Source: Bacteroidota bacterium
GTDB taxonomy: Bacteria > Bacteroidota > Bacteroidia > Bacteroidales > FEN-979
Direction of reading: 5' to 3'
NCBI GenBank assembly: GCA_016868575.1
Contig: VGGL01000013.1
Span: forward strand, 1-42,476
Length of the DNA stretch: 42,476 bases
Shown here: positions 1 to 10,155 of the stretch, piece after piece
Layout of the letters: every line of letters begins with the position of its first letter
Numbering within the stretch: the stretch's first letter is position 1
The notes under the pieces: generated by a model
Databases searched by the model: none
What the model was told of the DNA's origin: nothing
What the model saw: only the letters and a program-made list of their open reading frames with translations
Program-made: the position numbers and the translations under genes

Positions 1-1002
1 GACCCGGATAATCCGGTTTGTGAAGGCGATACGGTAACATATACCGCCACAGCCATCAACGGCGGCACCAATCCAACCTATGCCTGGTATCTCAACGGCA
101 ATCCTGTAGGAACAAATAATCCTGTCTATTCCAATATCCCGGTGGATGGGGACCAGGTATACTGTGTGATCACTTCGGATATTACCTGTGCTACCAATAA
201 CCCGGCCACTTCCAACACCATCACAATCAGCACCACCCAACCTGTTCTGCCGACAGTGACGGTCACCAGTGACCACCCGGCGATTTGCAGCGGGGTAGAG
301 ATCACTTTCACAGCAATCCCGGCCAATGAAGGGTTAACCCCCATCTACGAATGGTTTGTCGATGGCGTGTCTGTTCAGCAGGGTACCAATCCGGTGTATG
401 TTTCTGATCTCCTTGAACCCAACCGGACCGTCACCTGTACACTCACCTCTTCGCTCTATTGCCTATCAGCCAACCCGGTTACTTCTCCACCTTATATTAT
501 CCAGTTAGCACCCGCTCCCGTAGTAAATCTATCGAATGACCCCTACCTATGCGCCGGTGTACCGGTTCAACTTGACGCAGGGCCATACTTTACATCTTAT
601 CTGTGGCAGGATGGCAGTACCGACCGGTACTTGACTGCCCGTGATGAAGGGGTTTACTGGGTTCAGGTTACCGATACCCTGGGCTGCGAGGGAAGTGACA
701 CGGTAGCCATGATCCCCTGCTCACTGCAGATCTTTATTCCCAATGCCTTTACCCCCAATGAGGACGGACTGAATGACGTGTTCAGAGCCGTCGGGGATTT
801 TGAAGATGTCACCCTCTTCTCCCTCACCATTTTTAACCGATGGGGAGAGATGGTCTTCAGTACCAACAGTTATGACCAGGGGTGGGATGGCAAATTCCAG
901 GGAAAGCCCTGCGATGCTGGTGTTTATGCCTGGGAACTGACCTATCGCCTCAACCTGGAAAAAGCAATCACTGAAAAAGGAATGGTGACTTTACTCCGGT
1001 AA
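1..1002 (+). CDS. C-terminal part of a large secreted Ig/PKD-like repeat protein with gliding-motility-associated (CHU_C / T9SS type B-like) C-terminal domain; 5' end outside window
   Basis: Frame open from base 1 in the same frame as ORF 142-1002; end reads IFIPNAFTPNEDGLNDVFRAVG...LTIFNRWGEMVFSTNSYDQGWDGKFQGKPCDAGVYAWELTYR, the typical CHU_C signature. Confidence 0.88.
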   Translation, partial: DPDNPVCEGDTVTYTATAINGGTNPTYAWYLNGNPVGTNNPVYSNIPVDGDQVYCVITSDITCATNNPATSNTITISTTQPVLPTVTVTSDHPAICSGVEITFTAIPANEGLTPIYEWFVDGVSVQQGTNPVYVSDLLEPNRTVTCTLTSSLYCLSANPVTSPPYIIQLAPAPVVNLSNDPYLCAGVPVQLDAGPYFTSYLWQDGSTDRYLTARDEGVYWVQVTDTLGCEGSDTVAMIPCSLQIFIPNAFTPNEDGLNDVFRAVGDFEDVTLFSLTIFNRWGEMVFSTNSYDQGWDGKFQGKPCDAGVYAWELTYRLNLEKAITEKGMVTLLR

Positions 1003-1013
1003 GTTCAGCATGA

Positions 1014-2174
1014 TCAGATGATGGGGTTCACATATTGGCTGATGTCTTGTTCGTCAATTTGGCGATCGCACAGGATGATCAGCCTTTCAACCACATTCCT
1101 GAGTTCGCGGATATTGCCCGTCCACTTGAATTGCTGCATTTCACGGAGGGCTTTGTCCGAGATCGCGGGAACAGGTTTTCCCTGCTCTTCTGCTATTTCT
1201 TTCAGGAAATGATGGACCAGTGCAGGGATGTCTTCAAGCCTTTCCCTCAGTGGAGGCACCTGAATGATGATCACACTCAGCCGGTGAAACAGGTCCTCAC
1301 GAAATGATTTCCGTTCAATTTCCAGTTTGAGATCCTTGTTGGTGGCTGCGATCACCCTGACATCCACCACAATATCCTTTTCGCCGCCCACCCGCATGAT
1401 CTTCTTCTCCTGTAAAGCTCTCAACACTTTGGCCTGCGCACTTAAACTCATATCTCCGATCTCATCCAGGAACAAGGTTCCGCCGCTGGCTATCTCAAAA
1501 TCCCCCCTATGCTGTTTGATCGCTGATGTAAAGCTCCCTTTCTCATGTCCGAAAAGATAACTTTCGATGAGTTCTGAAGGAATTGCTGCGCAGTTGACTT
1601 CAACGAAAGGACCCTTAGCCCTTGCGCTCCGGGCATGGATCTGCCGTGCCACCAGTTCCTTTCCGGTTCCGTTTTCTCCGGTGATCAAAATACGTGCATC
1701 CGATGCGGCCACCTTGTCGATGAGCTCCTTCACCTTTACGATGGCAGTCGAATTCCCGACGATTTCCCACCGTTTTTCGATCCGGTCCCGTAAGGTTTTG
1801 GTTTCAGCCAGGAGGTAATTCTTATCGAGTGCATTGCGCAATGTGACCAGCAACCGGTTCAGGTCGATCGGCTTGGCGATGTAATCAAAGGCACCCTGCT
1901 TGATGGCTTCAACGGCAGTATCAATGGTGCCGTGGCCGGATATCATCACCACCGGGGTATCGGTCATCCCCATGATCTTGTCCAGCACCTCCAGGCCATC
2001 CATTTTAGGCATTTTAATATCACAGAGAATGGCATCAAACTTGGCAGAAGTCAGCTTTTTCAGCGCCTCCACACCATCCTGGGCCTCGTCCACTTCATAT
2101 TTTTCGTATTCCAAAATCTCCCGGAGGGTAGCCCGGATACTTTTTTCATCGTCGATGACCAGGATTCGAGACAT
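1014..2174 (-). CDS. Sigma-54-dependent (NtrC-type) response regulator: receiver + AAA+ domain, no C-terminal HTH visible
   Basis: MSRILVIDDEKSIRATLREILEYEKYEVDEAQDG receiver; GENGTGKELVAR Walker A; GTLFLDEIGDM Walker B; protein ends at ...NIRELRNVVERLIILCDRQIDEQDISQYVNPII. Start moved to the internal Met (ORF starts at 2222) because a TACCTTTG -7-like box lies at 2194-2201. Confidence 0.9.
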   Translation of the reverse strand: MSRILVIDDEKSIRATLREILEYEKYEVDEAQDGVEALKKLTSAKFDAILCDIKMPKMDGLEVLDKIMGMTDTPVVMISGHGTIDTAVEAIKQGAFDYIAKPIDLNRLLVTLRNALDKNYLLAETKTLRDRIEKRWEIVGNSTAIVKVKELIDKVAASDARILITGENGTGKELVARQIHARSARAKGPFVEVNCAAIPSELIESYLFGHEKGSFTSAIKQHRGDFEIASGGTLFLDEIGDMSLSAQAKVLRALQEKKIMRVGGEKDIVVDVRVIAATNKDLKLEIERKSFREDLFHRLSVIIIQVPPLRERLEDIPALVHHFLKEIAEEQGKPVPAISDKALREMQQFKWTGNIRELRNVVERLIILCDRQIDEQDISQYVNPII

Positions 2175-2193
2175 GGCAATTAAATTTCTCATC

Positions 2194-2201
2194 CAAAGGT
2201 A
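2194..2201 (-). promoter_or_regulatory. Bacteroidetes-type -7 box TACCTTTG (TAnnTTTG) for the response regulator
   Basis: Plus strand reads caaaggta, 20 bp upstream of MSRILV start; no clear -33 TTTG at expected spacing. Confidence 0.4.
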
Positions 2202-2255
2202 TATAAAAGCCGTATATCTCATTGTCCGGTGTCAACCAAGACACTCCAGGATGTC

Positions 2256-2263
2256 TATCTTTG
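2256..2263 (+). promoter_or_regulatory. Bacteroidetes-type -7 box TATCTTTG for the FG-GAP protein
   Basis: TATCTTTG 17-26 bp upstream of ATGs at 2280/2289. Confidence 0.4.
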
Positions 2264-2279
2264 TATGGATATTCAACGA

Positions 2280-4535
2280 ATGGGCGTGATGAATTCGCAG
2301 TTTATCAGACAATCGATTTGGCATTTGCTGAACCTGATAGCAATCATTTTATCAGCAGGAATCCTGCATGGCCAAACCATTTCAACCGGTGATGATTACC
2401 TGAAATACCCCTGGGCCGGTGGGATGAATAGTTGTCAGTTTGCCATGATTGACATGGATCTTGACGGCAACAAAGACCCGCTCGTTTTCGACCGTCATGG
2501 AAACCGGCTTCTACCTTTTGTTTATCTTCCAGACCAGGGTGATTATCGCTTCCGGCCTGATCTTTTCAGGTATTTTCCGGAAATGCATGATTGGATGGTC
2601 TTAAAAGACTATAATTATGATGGAAGGGAAGATATTTTCACCTATGAGAATGGCGGGATCCGCGTGTTCAGGAATATTTCGGAAGAGCATCTCCGGTTCG
2701 AGCTTGTAACCAACCAGTTGCAGTCGTACTATTTTTCCGGATATGTCAATCTTTTTCTGACCTCTGTGGATTATCCGGCCATAGAAGATGTGGATTTAGA
2801 TGGCGATCTTGACATTTTAACCTTTTTTGGTCTGGGATCTTATGTGCAGTACCACAAGAATCTGTCGATGGAAAAGTATGGTCATGCCGACAGTCTGGAC
2901 TATCGGCTTGAAGAACAATGCTGGGGAGGGTTTAAGGAGAGCGAATCCTCGAATATCCTGGAGTTGAATGTCATCTGTCCGTACAAAGAACCGGCGCCTT
3001 TTGCGATGACACCGGGTGACCGGCATACCGGATCAACCCTGTTAATCACCCATTTGAACGGGGATCAGCTGCCGGATCTGATCCTGGGAGATGTGGGCTA
3101 TCCCGGACTGATTTCCCTGATCAATGGCGGAACATCGGATACGGCCAGGATGATCAGTCAGGATACCTTATTCCCCGGACTACCTGACCCGGTGCGGCTG
3201 TTTTCTTTCCCTGCAGCATTTCTCCAGGATGCCAACCATGACGGACAGGATGAGTTGATCATTTCCCCTTTTGATCCGCAACTGGCAGTAGCTGAAAACA
3301 CCCGGTCGGTATGGTTATATAATAATATAGGTACAAACGGTTCGCCTGTGTTTTCTCTCCAAACCAAATCCTTTTTACAGGAAGAAATGCTCGACTTTGG
3401 AAGTTCTTCACGGCCGGTTCTTGCTGACGTTGACGGGGATGGTTTATTGGATCTCCTCGTAGGCAATGAGGGATATTATGATTCCAGTTATTATGCCCTG
3501 GGATTGCTGCACACGGTGTATCACTCATCCATTGCCTATTATCGCAATACCGGAAGCGCAAACTCGCCGCTCTTTTCTTTTATTACCAATGACCTCGGGG
3601 ACCTGTCAAAATATGGGTTGAAAGGCCTTTCACCGACGCAAGCTGATCTGAATGGGGATGCTATCCCGGATCTTTTGCCGGGACAGGAAGATGGGTCGCT
3701 TATCTACCTGGAGCGGATCCCATCATCGGCACTACTCCCCGAATATCAGATTCCGGTATTTCAGTATCAGCAGATTGATGTCGGGCTGTCAAGCGCTCCC
3801 CAGCTTTTTGATCTTGACCGGGATGGGTTGAGCGATCTGGTCATTGGGGAACGAGGTGGCAACCTGAACTATTACAGGAATTCAGGTACTGCTGAAAACC
3901 CGGTTTTTACTTTTGTCACCGACAGCCTTGGCAAAGTCAATGTCACTGACTACTCCCTTTCCTGGGACGGATTCAGTGTTCCCTGCTTTTTCCGGTTGTT
4001 ATCCGGAGAGACCCGTCTGTTGGCAGGCTCCGAGCAAGGCAAGGTCTTTCATTTCAAGGATATTGACAGCCATCTGCAGGAAGCCTTTACGGAGGTCCAG
4101 GACTTGAAAGAACTTCTGGATACGACCCTTTATAAACCATTGACTGGATGGCGGAGCGCACCTGCCATCGCCAATCTGGATGCTGACTCAAAGATGGAAC
4201 TGATTGCCGGTAATTATTCGGGAGGGCTTTTCTTTTACTCAGCTTCTGCCTCGCCGCCCGTTTTACCTTATATTCATGAGATACCCAGTTCAACATTGAC
4301 GGTCAGCCTGTTTCCCAATCCTTGCCGGTCGGTATTTCAAATAACGTTTCCACAACTCCTTTCAGGCAGCATCAGGTGCTATTCTATTGCCGGGAACATG
4401 ATTTACAGCAAGGATTTCCGGGACTTACAGCACATAACCGTGTCAACTTCGGATTGGCCTTCCGGCCTTATCATTTGCCAGGTGATCATACCCGATAAAA
4501 TCATCCGGGTTGAAAAACTGATGCATCTCGAATAA
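2280..4535 (+). CDS. FG-GAP/VCBS-repeat secreted protein with signal peptide and T9SS type A-like C-terminal sorting domain
   Basis: Multiple DxDxDGxxD-like motifs (DMDLDGNKDPLVFDRHG, DVDGDGLLDLLVGN, DLDRDGLSDLVIGE); C-term VSLFPNPCRSVFQITF...; hydrophobic N-term; start could also be 2289. Confidence 0.8.
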   Translation: MGVMNSQFIRQSIWHLLNLIAIILSAGILHGQTISTGDDYLKYPWAGGMNSCQFAMIDMDLDGNKDPLVFDRHGNRLLPFVYLPDQGDYRFRPDLFRYFPEMHDWMVLKDYNYDGREDIFTYENGGIRVFRNISEEHLRFELVTNQLQSYYFSGYVNLFLTSVDYPAIEDVDLDGDLDILTFFGLGSYVQYHKNLSMEKYGHADSLDYRLEEQCWGGFKESESSNILELNVICPYKEPAPFAMTPGDRHTGSTLLITHLNGDQLPDLILGDVGYPGLISLINGGTSDTARMISQDTLFPGLPDPVRLFSFPAAFLQDANHDGQDELIISPFDPQLAVAENTRSVWLYNNIGTNGSPVFSLQTKSFLQEEMLDFGSSSRPVLADVDGDGLLDLLVGNEGYYDSSYYALGLLHTVYHSSIAYYRNTGSANSPLFSFITNDLGDLSKYGLKGLSPTQADLNGDAIPDLLPGQEDGSLIYLERIPSSALLPEYQIPVFQYQQIDVGLSSAPQLFDLDRDGLSDLVIGERGGNLNYYRNSGTAENPVFTFVTDSLGKVNVTDYSLSWDGFSVPCFFRLLSGETRLLAGSEQGKVFHFKDIDSHLQEAFTEVQDLKELLDTTLYKPLTGWRSAPAIANLDADSKMELIAGNYSGGLFFYSASASPPVLPYIHEIPSSTLTVSLFPNPCRSVFQITFPQLLSGSIRCYSIAGNMIYSKDFRDLQHITVSTSDWPSGLIICQVIIPDKIIRVEKLMHLE

Positions 4536-4563
4536 AAAATTCCCACTGCATCCCATTTTTTCT

Positions 4564-4571
4564 TATCTTTG
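4564..4571 (+). promoter_or_regulatory. Possible distal -7 box TATCTTTG upstream of mraZ
   Basis: Exact TAnnTTTG match in the 190-bp AT-rich intergenic region before mraZ. Confidence 0.35.
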
Positions 4572-4661
4572 TCATCTTATTGTTTTTCTGACTTTTATAT
4601 ATTTATGTATTCTACATATTAAGAAAATATCAAGAAAGTTATCAACAGTTTTTAAAAAAAG

Positions 4662-4686
4662 TGGTATCCGATGGAAAAAAATGGGA
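4662..4686 (+). promoter_or_regulatory. Putative MraZ operator: three TGGnn direct repeats with exact 10-bp period
   Basis: TGGTA-tccga-TGGAA-aaaaa-TGGGA at 4662, 4672, 4682; resembles the known TGGGN-N5-TGGGN-N5-TGGGN arrangement upstream of mraZ operons. Confidence 0.5.
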
Positions 4687-4729
4687 ATTTATATTTATCT
4701 TTACCGACAAATTTTAATAACCGTTCCGG

Positions 4730-5200
4730 ATGGCAAGTTTTACAGGTGAGTTTGAGGTGACCATGGATGAGAAGGGGCGTATCCAGTTGCCCGTTATGCT
4801 GCGGAAACAGATACCGGCTGATTCCCTGGACACTTTCATGATCAACATGGGTTTTGAGGGATGTCTGAATCTCTTCCCGTATTATGAGTGGAAAAAAGAG
4901 AAGGAGGTGTTGGATCAGAAGAGTCTTTATGATGATGAAGCCAGGGCATTTGCGCGGTTCTTCAATTTCCGGTCTGCGATCCTGAAGATGGATGGTCAAT
5001 ATCGGTTATTGCTGCCCAAGCCGCTGTTGGAGGAAGCCGGGATCAGGAAGGACATTGTGCTCTCCGCTTTCGGGAACAGGATAGAAGTATGGGCTGCTGA
5101 AAAGTACAGGGATGCAGCCGTGTTAACCAATGAACGGTATGCCGAACTCGCCAAAAAGGTGATGGTGAAGAATCAACCTGAGCAAGTAAAAGAAGATTGA
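4730..5200 (+). CDS. mraZ: Division/cell-wall cluster transcriptional repressor MraZ
   Basis: Two SpoVT/AbrB-like halves (FEVTMDEKGRIQLPVMLRKQI; AILKMDGQYRLLLPKPLLEEAGI); followed by rsmH. Confidence 0.95.
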   Translation: MASFTGEFEVTMDEKGRIQLPVMLRKQIPADSLDTFMINMGFEGCLNLFPYYEWKKEKEVLDQKSLYDDEARAFARFFNFRSAILKMDGQYRLLLPKPLLEEAGIRKDIVLSAFGNRIEVWAAEKYRDAAVLTNERYAELAKKVMVKNQPEQVKED

Positions 5201-6093
5201 TGTATCATATACCGGTCTTACTGGATGCCTGTCTGGAAGGATTAAACATCCGCCCCGACGGCATCTACGTAGACCTGACGATGGGTGGGGCGGGGCATTC
5301 AAAAGCAATTTTTTCAAAGCTTACAACGGGTAAGCTGGTGGCCTTTGATCAGGATCCGGATGCGGCCGTGAACAAGGTTGACAACGACCGGTTCATATTC
5401 ATCAATCAGAATTTCAGGTACCTGAAAAACTATCTTCTCCTATATAATCTGATGCCAGTTGATGGAATATTAGCGGACCTGGGTGTATCAAGCCACCAGA
5501 TTGACCGGTCGACACGGGGTTTTTCAACACGTTTTGACGGGGCGCTGGATATGCGCATGGATCAACGGATGAAGGTTTCGGCAGTCCAGATCGTCAACGA
5601 ATGGAGTGAAGAAGCACTGGCAAATATCATTCATGAATTTGGAGAACTCCCTCAGGCTCACCGGATCGCGCAGAGGATCTGTGAAGAAAGGAAGATCAAC
5701 CTGATCACTACAACCCATCAACTCAGGGAGACTGTTGCGCCGCTTTTCCCGCCCCATCAGTTAAACAAGCATCTGGCAAAGCTTTTCCAGGCGATCCGGA
5801 TCACGGTTAATGATGAATTGGAGACACTGAAAGAAATGCTGGTGCGGTCGACCGAGGCATTGAAGAATGGGGGCAGGCTGGTCGTGATCTCTTACAACTC
5901 ATTGGAAGACAGGCTTGTTAAGAATTTCTTCCGGGCCGGTAACATGGAAGGAATATTAGAGAAAGATTTTTTCGGGAACATCCATGCGCCTTTGCACCCG
6001 ATCACACGGAAACCATTGATGCCTGAAGCCGGCGAACTGGCTGAAAACCCGCGTGCAAAAAGCGCCAGATTACGAATTGCAGAAAAAAAATAA
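5197..6093 (+). CDS. rsmH: 16S rRNA (cytosine(1402)-N(4))-methyltransferase RsmH (MraW)
   Basis: YHIPVLLDACLEGLNIRPDGIYVDLTMGGAGHS...; ATGA overlap with mraZ. Confidence 0.96.
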   Translation: MMYHIPVLLDACLEGLNIRPDGIYVDLTMGGAGHSKAIFSKLTTGKLVAFDQDPDAAVNKVDNDRFIFINQNFRYLKNYLLLYNLMPVDGILADLGVSSHQIDRSTRGFSTRFDGALDMRMDQRMKVSAVQIVNEWSEEALANIIHEFGELPQAHRIAQRICEERKINLITTTHQLRETVAPLFPPHQLNKHLAKLFQAIRITVNDELETLKEMLVRSTEALKNGGRLVVISYNSLEDRLVKNFFRAGNMEGILEKDFFGNIHAPLHPITRKPLMPEAGELAENPRAKSARLRIAEKK

Positions 6094-6096
6094 CCT

Positions 6097-6513
6097 ATGA
6101 ACCAGATCAGGGAAAACACTGAACAGCCGCAAGTTAAGTCAAACCAGGAAGAGGCTTCGCAGGGATCGACCTTTGGTCGGCGCTTGGCACACTTTCTGGG
6201 AGGTGAGTACCTCAGCCGTGACAGGGTAAAACGGTTTTATCCCTTTCTAATCTACCTGGCCTTTCTTTGCATCCTTTACATTTCCAACACTTACTACGCA
6301 GAAAAGACGATCCGGAAGATCAGCCGGACCAAGTCGCAGATCGATGAACTGACCGTGGAGCGGATCGCTGTGATGCAGCAGCTTCAAACATTGCAAAGGG
6401 CCTCATACCTCGCTGAAAAACTGAAAAACAGCGGGATCAGGGAAGCCACCGTGCCACCTGAAAAGCTATTCTTCGATGAATCGGAAACAGGCTTGTCGGA
6501 ACAAGCGAAGTAA
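6097..6513 (+). CDS. ftsL: FtsL-like division protein
   Basis: Short protein with single TM and coiled coil, between rsmH and ftsI. Confidence 0.75.
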   Translation: MNQIRENTEQPQVKSNQEEASQGSTFGRRLAHFLGGEYLSRDRVKRFYPFLIYLAFLCILYISNTYYAEKTIRKISRTKSQIDELTVERIAVMQQLQTLQRASYLAEKLKNSGIREATVPPEKLFFDESETGLSEQAK

Positions 6514-6534
6514 CAATATTAATATAAGGTAATC

Positions 6535-6540
6535 GGAGGT
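6535..6540 (+). promoter_or_regulatory. Shine-Dalgarno sequence GGAGGT of ftsI
   Basis: GGAGG at 6535-6539, 5 nt before ATG 6545. Confidence 0.75.
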
Positions 6541-6544
6541 TGTC

Positions 6545-8659
6545 ATGAAATTTAAAGATCCAAAAAACGAGATGCGATCCCGCATTTATGTGCTCTATTT
6601 CCTAAGCCTGATCTTTGGGGTTATTGTACTGGTAAAAGCCTCCTACATACAACTCGTCCAAGGGGAAGAACTGAGGGAAAAAGCAGAAAAACAGGAGATG
6701 CGCTATTTCCAGGTGGAGGCGGTCAGGGGGACGATTTACAGCGCAGATGGAATCCCGCTGGCCACCTCTGTGCCCCTTTTTGACATCGCCATGGATGTCA
6801 GACACAAGGTCGTGCCGGACAGTATTTTTCTTTCGGGTGTTGATTCCCTGGCTTACTGCCTGGCCAATACCTTCCGGGATAAAACCAAACAGCAATACAA
6901 GCAGATCCTGTTAAAAGCCAGGGCTAAAGAACGAGGATACGTATTGCTCCAGAAAAATGTGAAATATGATGTCAAGCGGCAGGTTGAGCGCTTCCCCATC
7001 TTTCGTCTGGGAAAAAACCGCGGTGGTTTGATCGCCGATAAGAAGTACCGGCGGGAGTTGATTTATGGTGATCTGGGAAGGAGAACGATAGGATTTATTA
7101 TGGAGGATACAAAAGACAGTGTTGCCCTCGGAATAGAATCGGCATTTGATCAGGATTTGCGAGGCTCCAAGGGGTTGGTGCTGAAACGGAGGATTGCAGG
7201 CAGCGCCTGGCGGCCGGTCAAGAGCGATAATGAGATTGAGCCAAAGAATGGCTGCGATGTGATCACGACCATCGATTTCCGGATGCAGGATGTGGCGGAT
7301 AACGCGCTGCGGAAAGAATTGATCGCTGACAGCGCTGACTATGGATGTGTCATCCTGATGGAGGTGAGAACAGGCCATATCAAGGCTATTATTAACCTGG
7401 CCAAAAACAAACAGGGACAATATGTTGAAGGAGCAAACTATGCCATCAATGACCGGGCAGAACCTGGATCGACGTTTAAACTGGCTTCTTTTCTGATAGC
7501 ACTCGAATTTGGCGGGCTCTCCCTGCACGACAAATTCAATACTGGCAACGGAAAGAAGGTCTACTACAGAAAAACCGTTACAGATGCTCATGGAGGATAT
7601 GGTGTTATTACTGCCCAGCAGATCTTCGAGAAATCTTCCAATGTCGGCACCTCCGAAATCGTTCGCCATTGCTTCCTGAAAAATCCGGAAAAATTCACCA
7701 ATGGGCTGAGAAATCTCTTTGTTCATGACTACGAACTTCAGATCAAAGGAGAACAGAAACCCTTTATCAATAGTCCTAAAGAGAAGCGAACCTGGTCGGC
7801 AGAATCGCTGCACCAGATGGGGTACGGGTACGAAACCTTGCTTACACCCATGCATATGCTCATCTTATATAATGCCGTAGCCAACAACGGGAAGATGATG
7901 CGGCCTCTTCTGGTGAGCAAGATCAGAAGAGCCGGACAAACCATCAAAGTATTCGAGCCGGAGGTTATCAATCCCGCCATTTGCTCGATGTCAACGATTG
8001 ATTCAGCCCACAAGCTACTGGAAGGGGTGGTATCAAATGGAACTGCAAAGACATTATTCAACACGGTGTATCAGATTGCAGGAAAGACGGGTACAGCCAA
8101 GGTTGCTGATGCGGATAAAGGATATGATGTTCCCATCTACAAGGCTTCCTTTGTGGGGTATTTTCCAGCTGACAACCCGAAGTACAGCTGCATTGTGGTC
8201 GTTACCAATCCCACTAAGGGAAAATACTACGGAGGTGCGGTTTCTGCACCGGTATTTAAAGAAATTGCCGATAAGGTCTATGCAATGGACCTGGAGATCA
8301 ACAAACGGGCTGTTAAAGACAGCCTTCGTCCGGTGGTGCCTTTTGCACCGGCAGGTTACCAAAATGAACTGACCACAATCTATGAAACCCTGAATTTCAA
8401 AGTTTCCGACCGGTTCCCGGCCCCTTTGCTGGTGAGGTCGGAAAAGAAAGACCGGGTCGTGAGTTTTCAGCCTTTCCGGTTTTCAAATGGATACATGCCC
8501 GATCTGATCGGCCTGACGGCACGGGATGCGCTCTATTTGCTCGAAAAAATGGGATTGAAGGTCAGGCTTTCAGGCAAGGGAAATGTGATCAAACAATCGG
8601 TTCCTGCGGGAACAAAGATCAGTAAAGGGAATCTGGTTCAAATACAACTGCAAACCTAG
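6545..8659 (+). CDS. ftsI: Penicillin-binding protein FtsI/PBP3-type transpeptidase with C-terminal PASTA domain
   Basis: EPGSTFKLASF (SxxK), SSN, GKTGTAK motifs; C-term MPDLIGLTARDALYLLEKMGLKVRLSG...PAGTKISKGNLVQIQL PASTA. Confidence 0.94.
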   Translation: MKFKDPKNEMRSRIYVLYFLSLIFGVIVLVKASYIQLVQGEELREKAEKQEMRYFQVEAVRGTIYSADGIPLATSVPLFDIAMDVRHKVVPDSIFLSGVDSLAYCLANTFRDKTKQQYKQILLKARAKERGYVLLQKNVKYDVKRQVERFPIFRLGKNRGGLIADKKYRRELIYGDLGRRTIGFIMEDTKDSVALGIESAFDQDLRGSKGLVLKRRIAGSAWRPVKSDNEIEPKNGCDVITTIDFRMQDVADNALRKELIADSADYGCVILMEVRTGHIKAIINLAKNKQGQYVEGANYAINDRAEPGSTFKLASFLIALEFGGLSLHDKFNTGNGKKVYYRKTVTDAHGGYGVITAQQIFEKSSNVGTSEIVRHCFLKNPEKFTNGLRNLFVHDYELQIKGEQKPFINSPKEKRTWSAESLHQMGYGYETLLTPMHMLILYNAVANNGKMMRPLLVSKIRRAGQTIKVFEPEVINPAICSMSTIDSAHKLLEGVVSNGTAKTLFNTVYQIAGKTGTAKVADADKGYDVPIYKASFVGYFPADNPKYSCIVVVTNPTKGKYYGGAVSAPVFKEIADKVYAMDLEINKRAVKDSLRPVVPFAPAGYQNELTTIYETLNFKVSDRFPAPLLVRSEKKDRVVSFQPFRFSNGYMPDLIGLTARDALYLLEKMGLKVRLSGKGNVIKQSVPAGTKISKGNLVQIQLQT

Positions 8660-8665
8660 CAATCG

Positions 8666-10144
8666 ATGAATCCCGTGCAGAAACAATTGAAAGAAATCCT
8701 GGAATTGTCTTTGGTTCTTGAAATCAAAGGGAAACCCGACATAGTTATCAGCGAGATTACTGCTGACTCAAGGAAGGTTACCCCAGGCAGTCTTTTCATT
8801 GCAACACGGGGAACTCAGACGGATGGGCACAACTTCATCGAGCAGGCCATCACCCAAGGCGCTGTTGCCATCATCGCTGAAGTTTTACCATCCAACCTGA
8901 AGAAAGCCATCTGCTATGTACAGGTTGCTGATTCCACCCTTTTCCTCGGATATGTGGCTTGCCGGTTTTTCGACAATCCTTCTGCCAAACTGCGTTTGAC
9001 AGGCATTACTGGGACAAACGGAAAAACAACCACTGTTACATTGCTCTACCAGTTGTTCCGGAACCTGGGATATAGCTGTGGAATGATCAGCACGATCCGG
9101 AATGAAGTCAACGGAGAGATCCTTACTGCCACCCATACCACTCCGGATGCCATCAGCCTGAACCGGTTGCTGGCGATGATGGTGGAAAAAGGTTGCGACT
9201 ATTGTTTCATGGAAGTCAGTTCCCATGCGGTTGTTCAGCATCGTATCACCGGACTAACCTACGCTGCCGGCGTTTTCTCAAACATCACCCATGATCATCT
9301 CGATTATCACGGAACTTTCGCAGAATACCTGAAAGCTAAAAAAGGATTCTTCGATCAACTTCCGCAGACTGCCGTTGCCATCAGCAACAAGGATGACCGG
9401 AATGGCGAAGTGATGCTGCAAAACACCCGGGCTGCCAGGAAGTTTTACAGCCTGCAGTCGATGGCAGACTTCAATGGACGGATACTGGAAAACAGCCTGA
9501 ATGGCCTGCATATGAGTGTGGATGGTTTCGAGGTCTGGTTCCAGCTTATCGGAGAATTCAATGCCTACAATATCCTGGCGGCATACACCACCGCCATTTG
9601 TCTTGGGATGGAAAAGGTTGAGGTCCTTCAGGGATTAAGCAGATGTGAGCCGGTGGCAGGCCGTTTCAACCAGGTTCGGTCGGATCAAGACGTTACGGCT
9701 ATTGTTGATTATGCCCATACGCCTGATGCCATTGAGAATGTACTGGAGACGATCGTTTCCCTGAGAACGGCTGGAGTGCAGATCATCACGGTGGTGGGAG
9801 CCGGGGGGAACAGGGATCCCTTCAAGCGGCCGGTAATGGCCAGGACTGCCAGCCGGTTAAGCGACAGGGTGATCCTTACATCCGACAACCCGCGCGATGA
9901 AGATCCCGATCAGATCATCGAAGAGATGAAAAAAGGTATCGAATTCCCTGATCAGCTGAAAGTGATCACCATCACCAACCGGAAAGAGGCCATTAAAGCG
10001 GCCTGTGCATTTGCCAGGCCCGGCGACATCATTGCTATCCTTGGAAAGGGGCATGAGAACTACCAGGAGATTAAAGGGATCAGACATCATTTTGATGATC
10101 TGGAAATTGTTCGTGAGTTGTTATCCGTCACGCCAATAACATAA
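8666..10144 (+). CDS. murE: UDP-N-acetylmuramoyl-tripeptide synthetase (meso-DAP type)
   Basis: [22 protein letters not shown]-binding motif; [11 protein letters not shown] (DNPR motif of meso-DAP-adding enzymes). Confidence 0.96.
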   Translation: MNPVQKQLKEILELSLVLEIKGKPDIVISEITADSRKVTPGSLFIATRGTQTDGHNFIEQAITQGAVAIIAEVLPSNLKKAICYVQVADSTLFLGYVACRFFDNPSAKLRLTGITGTNGKTTTVTLLYQLFRNLGYSCGMISTIRNEVNGEILTATHTTPDAISLNRLLAMMVEKGCDYCFMEVSSHAVVQHRITGLTYAAGVFSNITHDHLDYHGTFAEYLKAKKGFFDQLPQTAVAISNKDDRNGEVMLQNTRAARKFYSLQSMADFNGRILENSLNGLHMSVDGFEVWFQLIGEFNAYNILAAYTTAICLGMEKVEVLQGLSRCEPVAGRFNQVRSDQDVTAIVDYAHTPDAIENVLETIVSLRTAGVQIITVVGAGGNRDPFKRPVMARTASRLSDRVILTSDNPRDEDPDQIIEEMKKGIEFPDQLKVITITNRKEAIKAACAFARPGDIIAILGKGHENYQEIKGIRHHFDDLEIVRELLSVTPIT

Positions 10145-10155
10145 AAGCAACGTCT

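Noticed and set aside
4639-4647. TTATCAACA (one mismatch to DnaA box) upstream of mraZ, and again at 42067-42075
   Set aside because: One-mismatch DnaA boxes are expected several times by chance in 42 kb; no cluster of boxes or AT-rich origin structure.
6911-7855. 314-aa ORF antisense to ftsI
   Set aside because: Fully inside a clearly conserved PBP gene on the other strand; Cys/His/Ser-rich translation with no recognisable domain.
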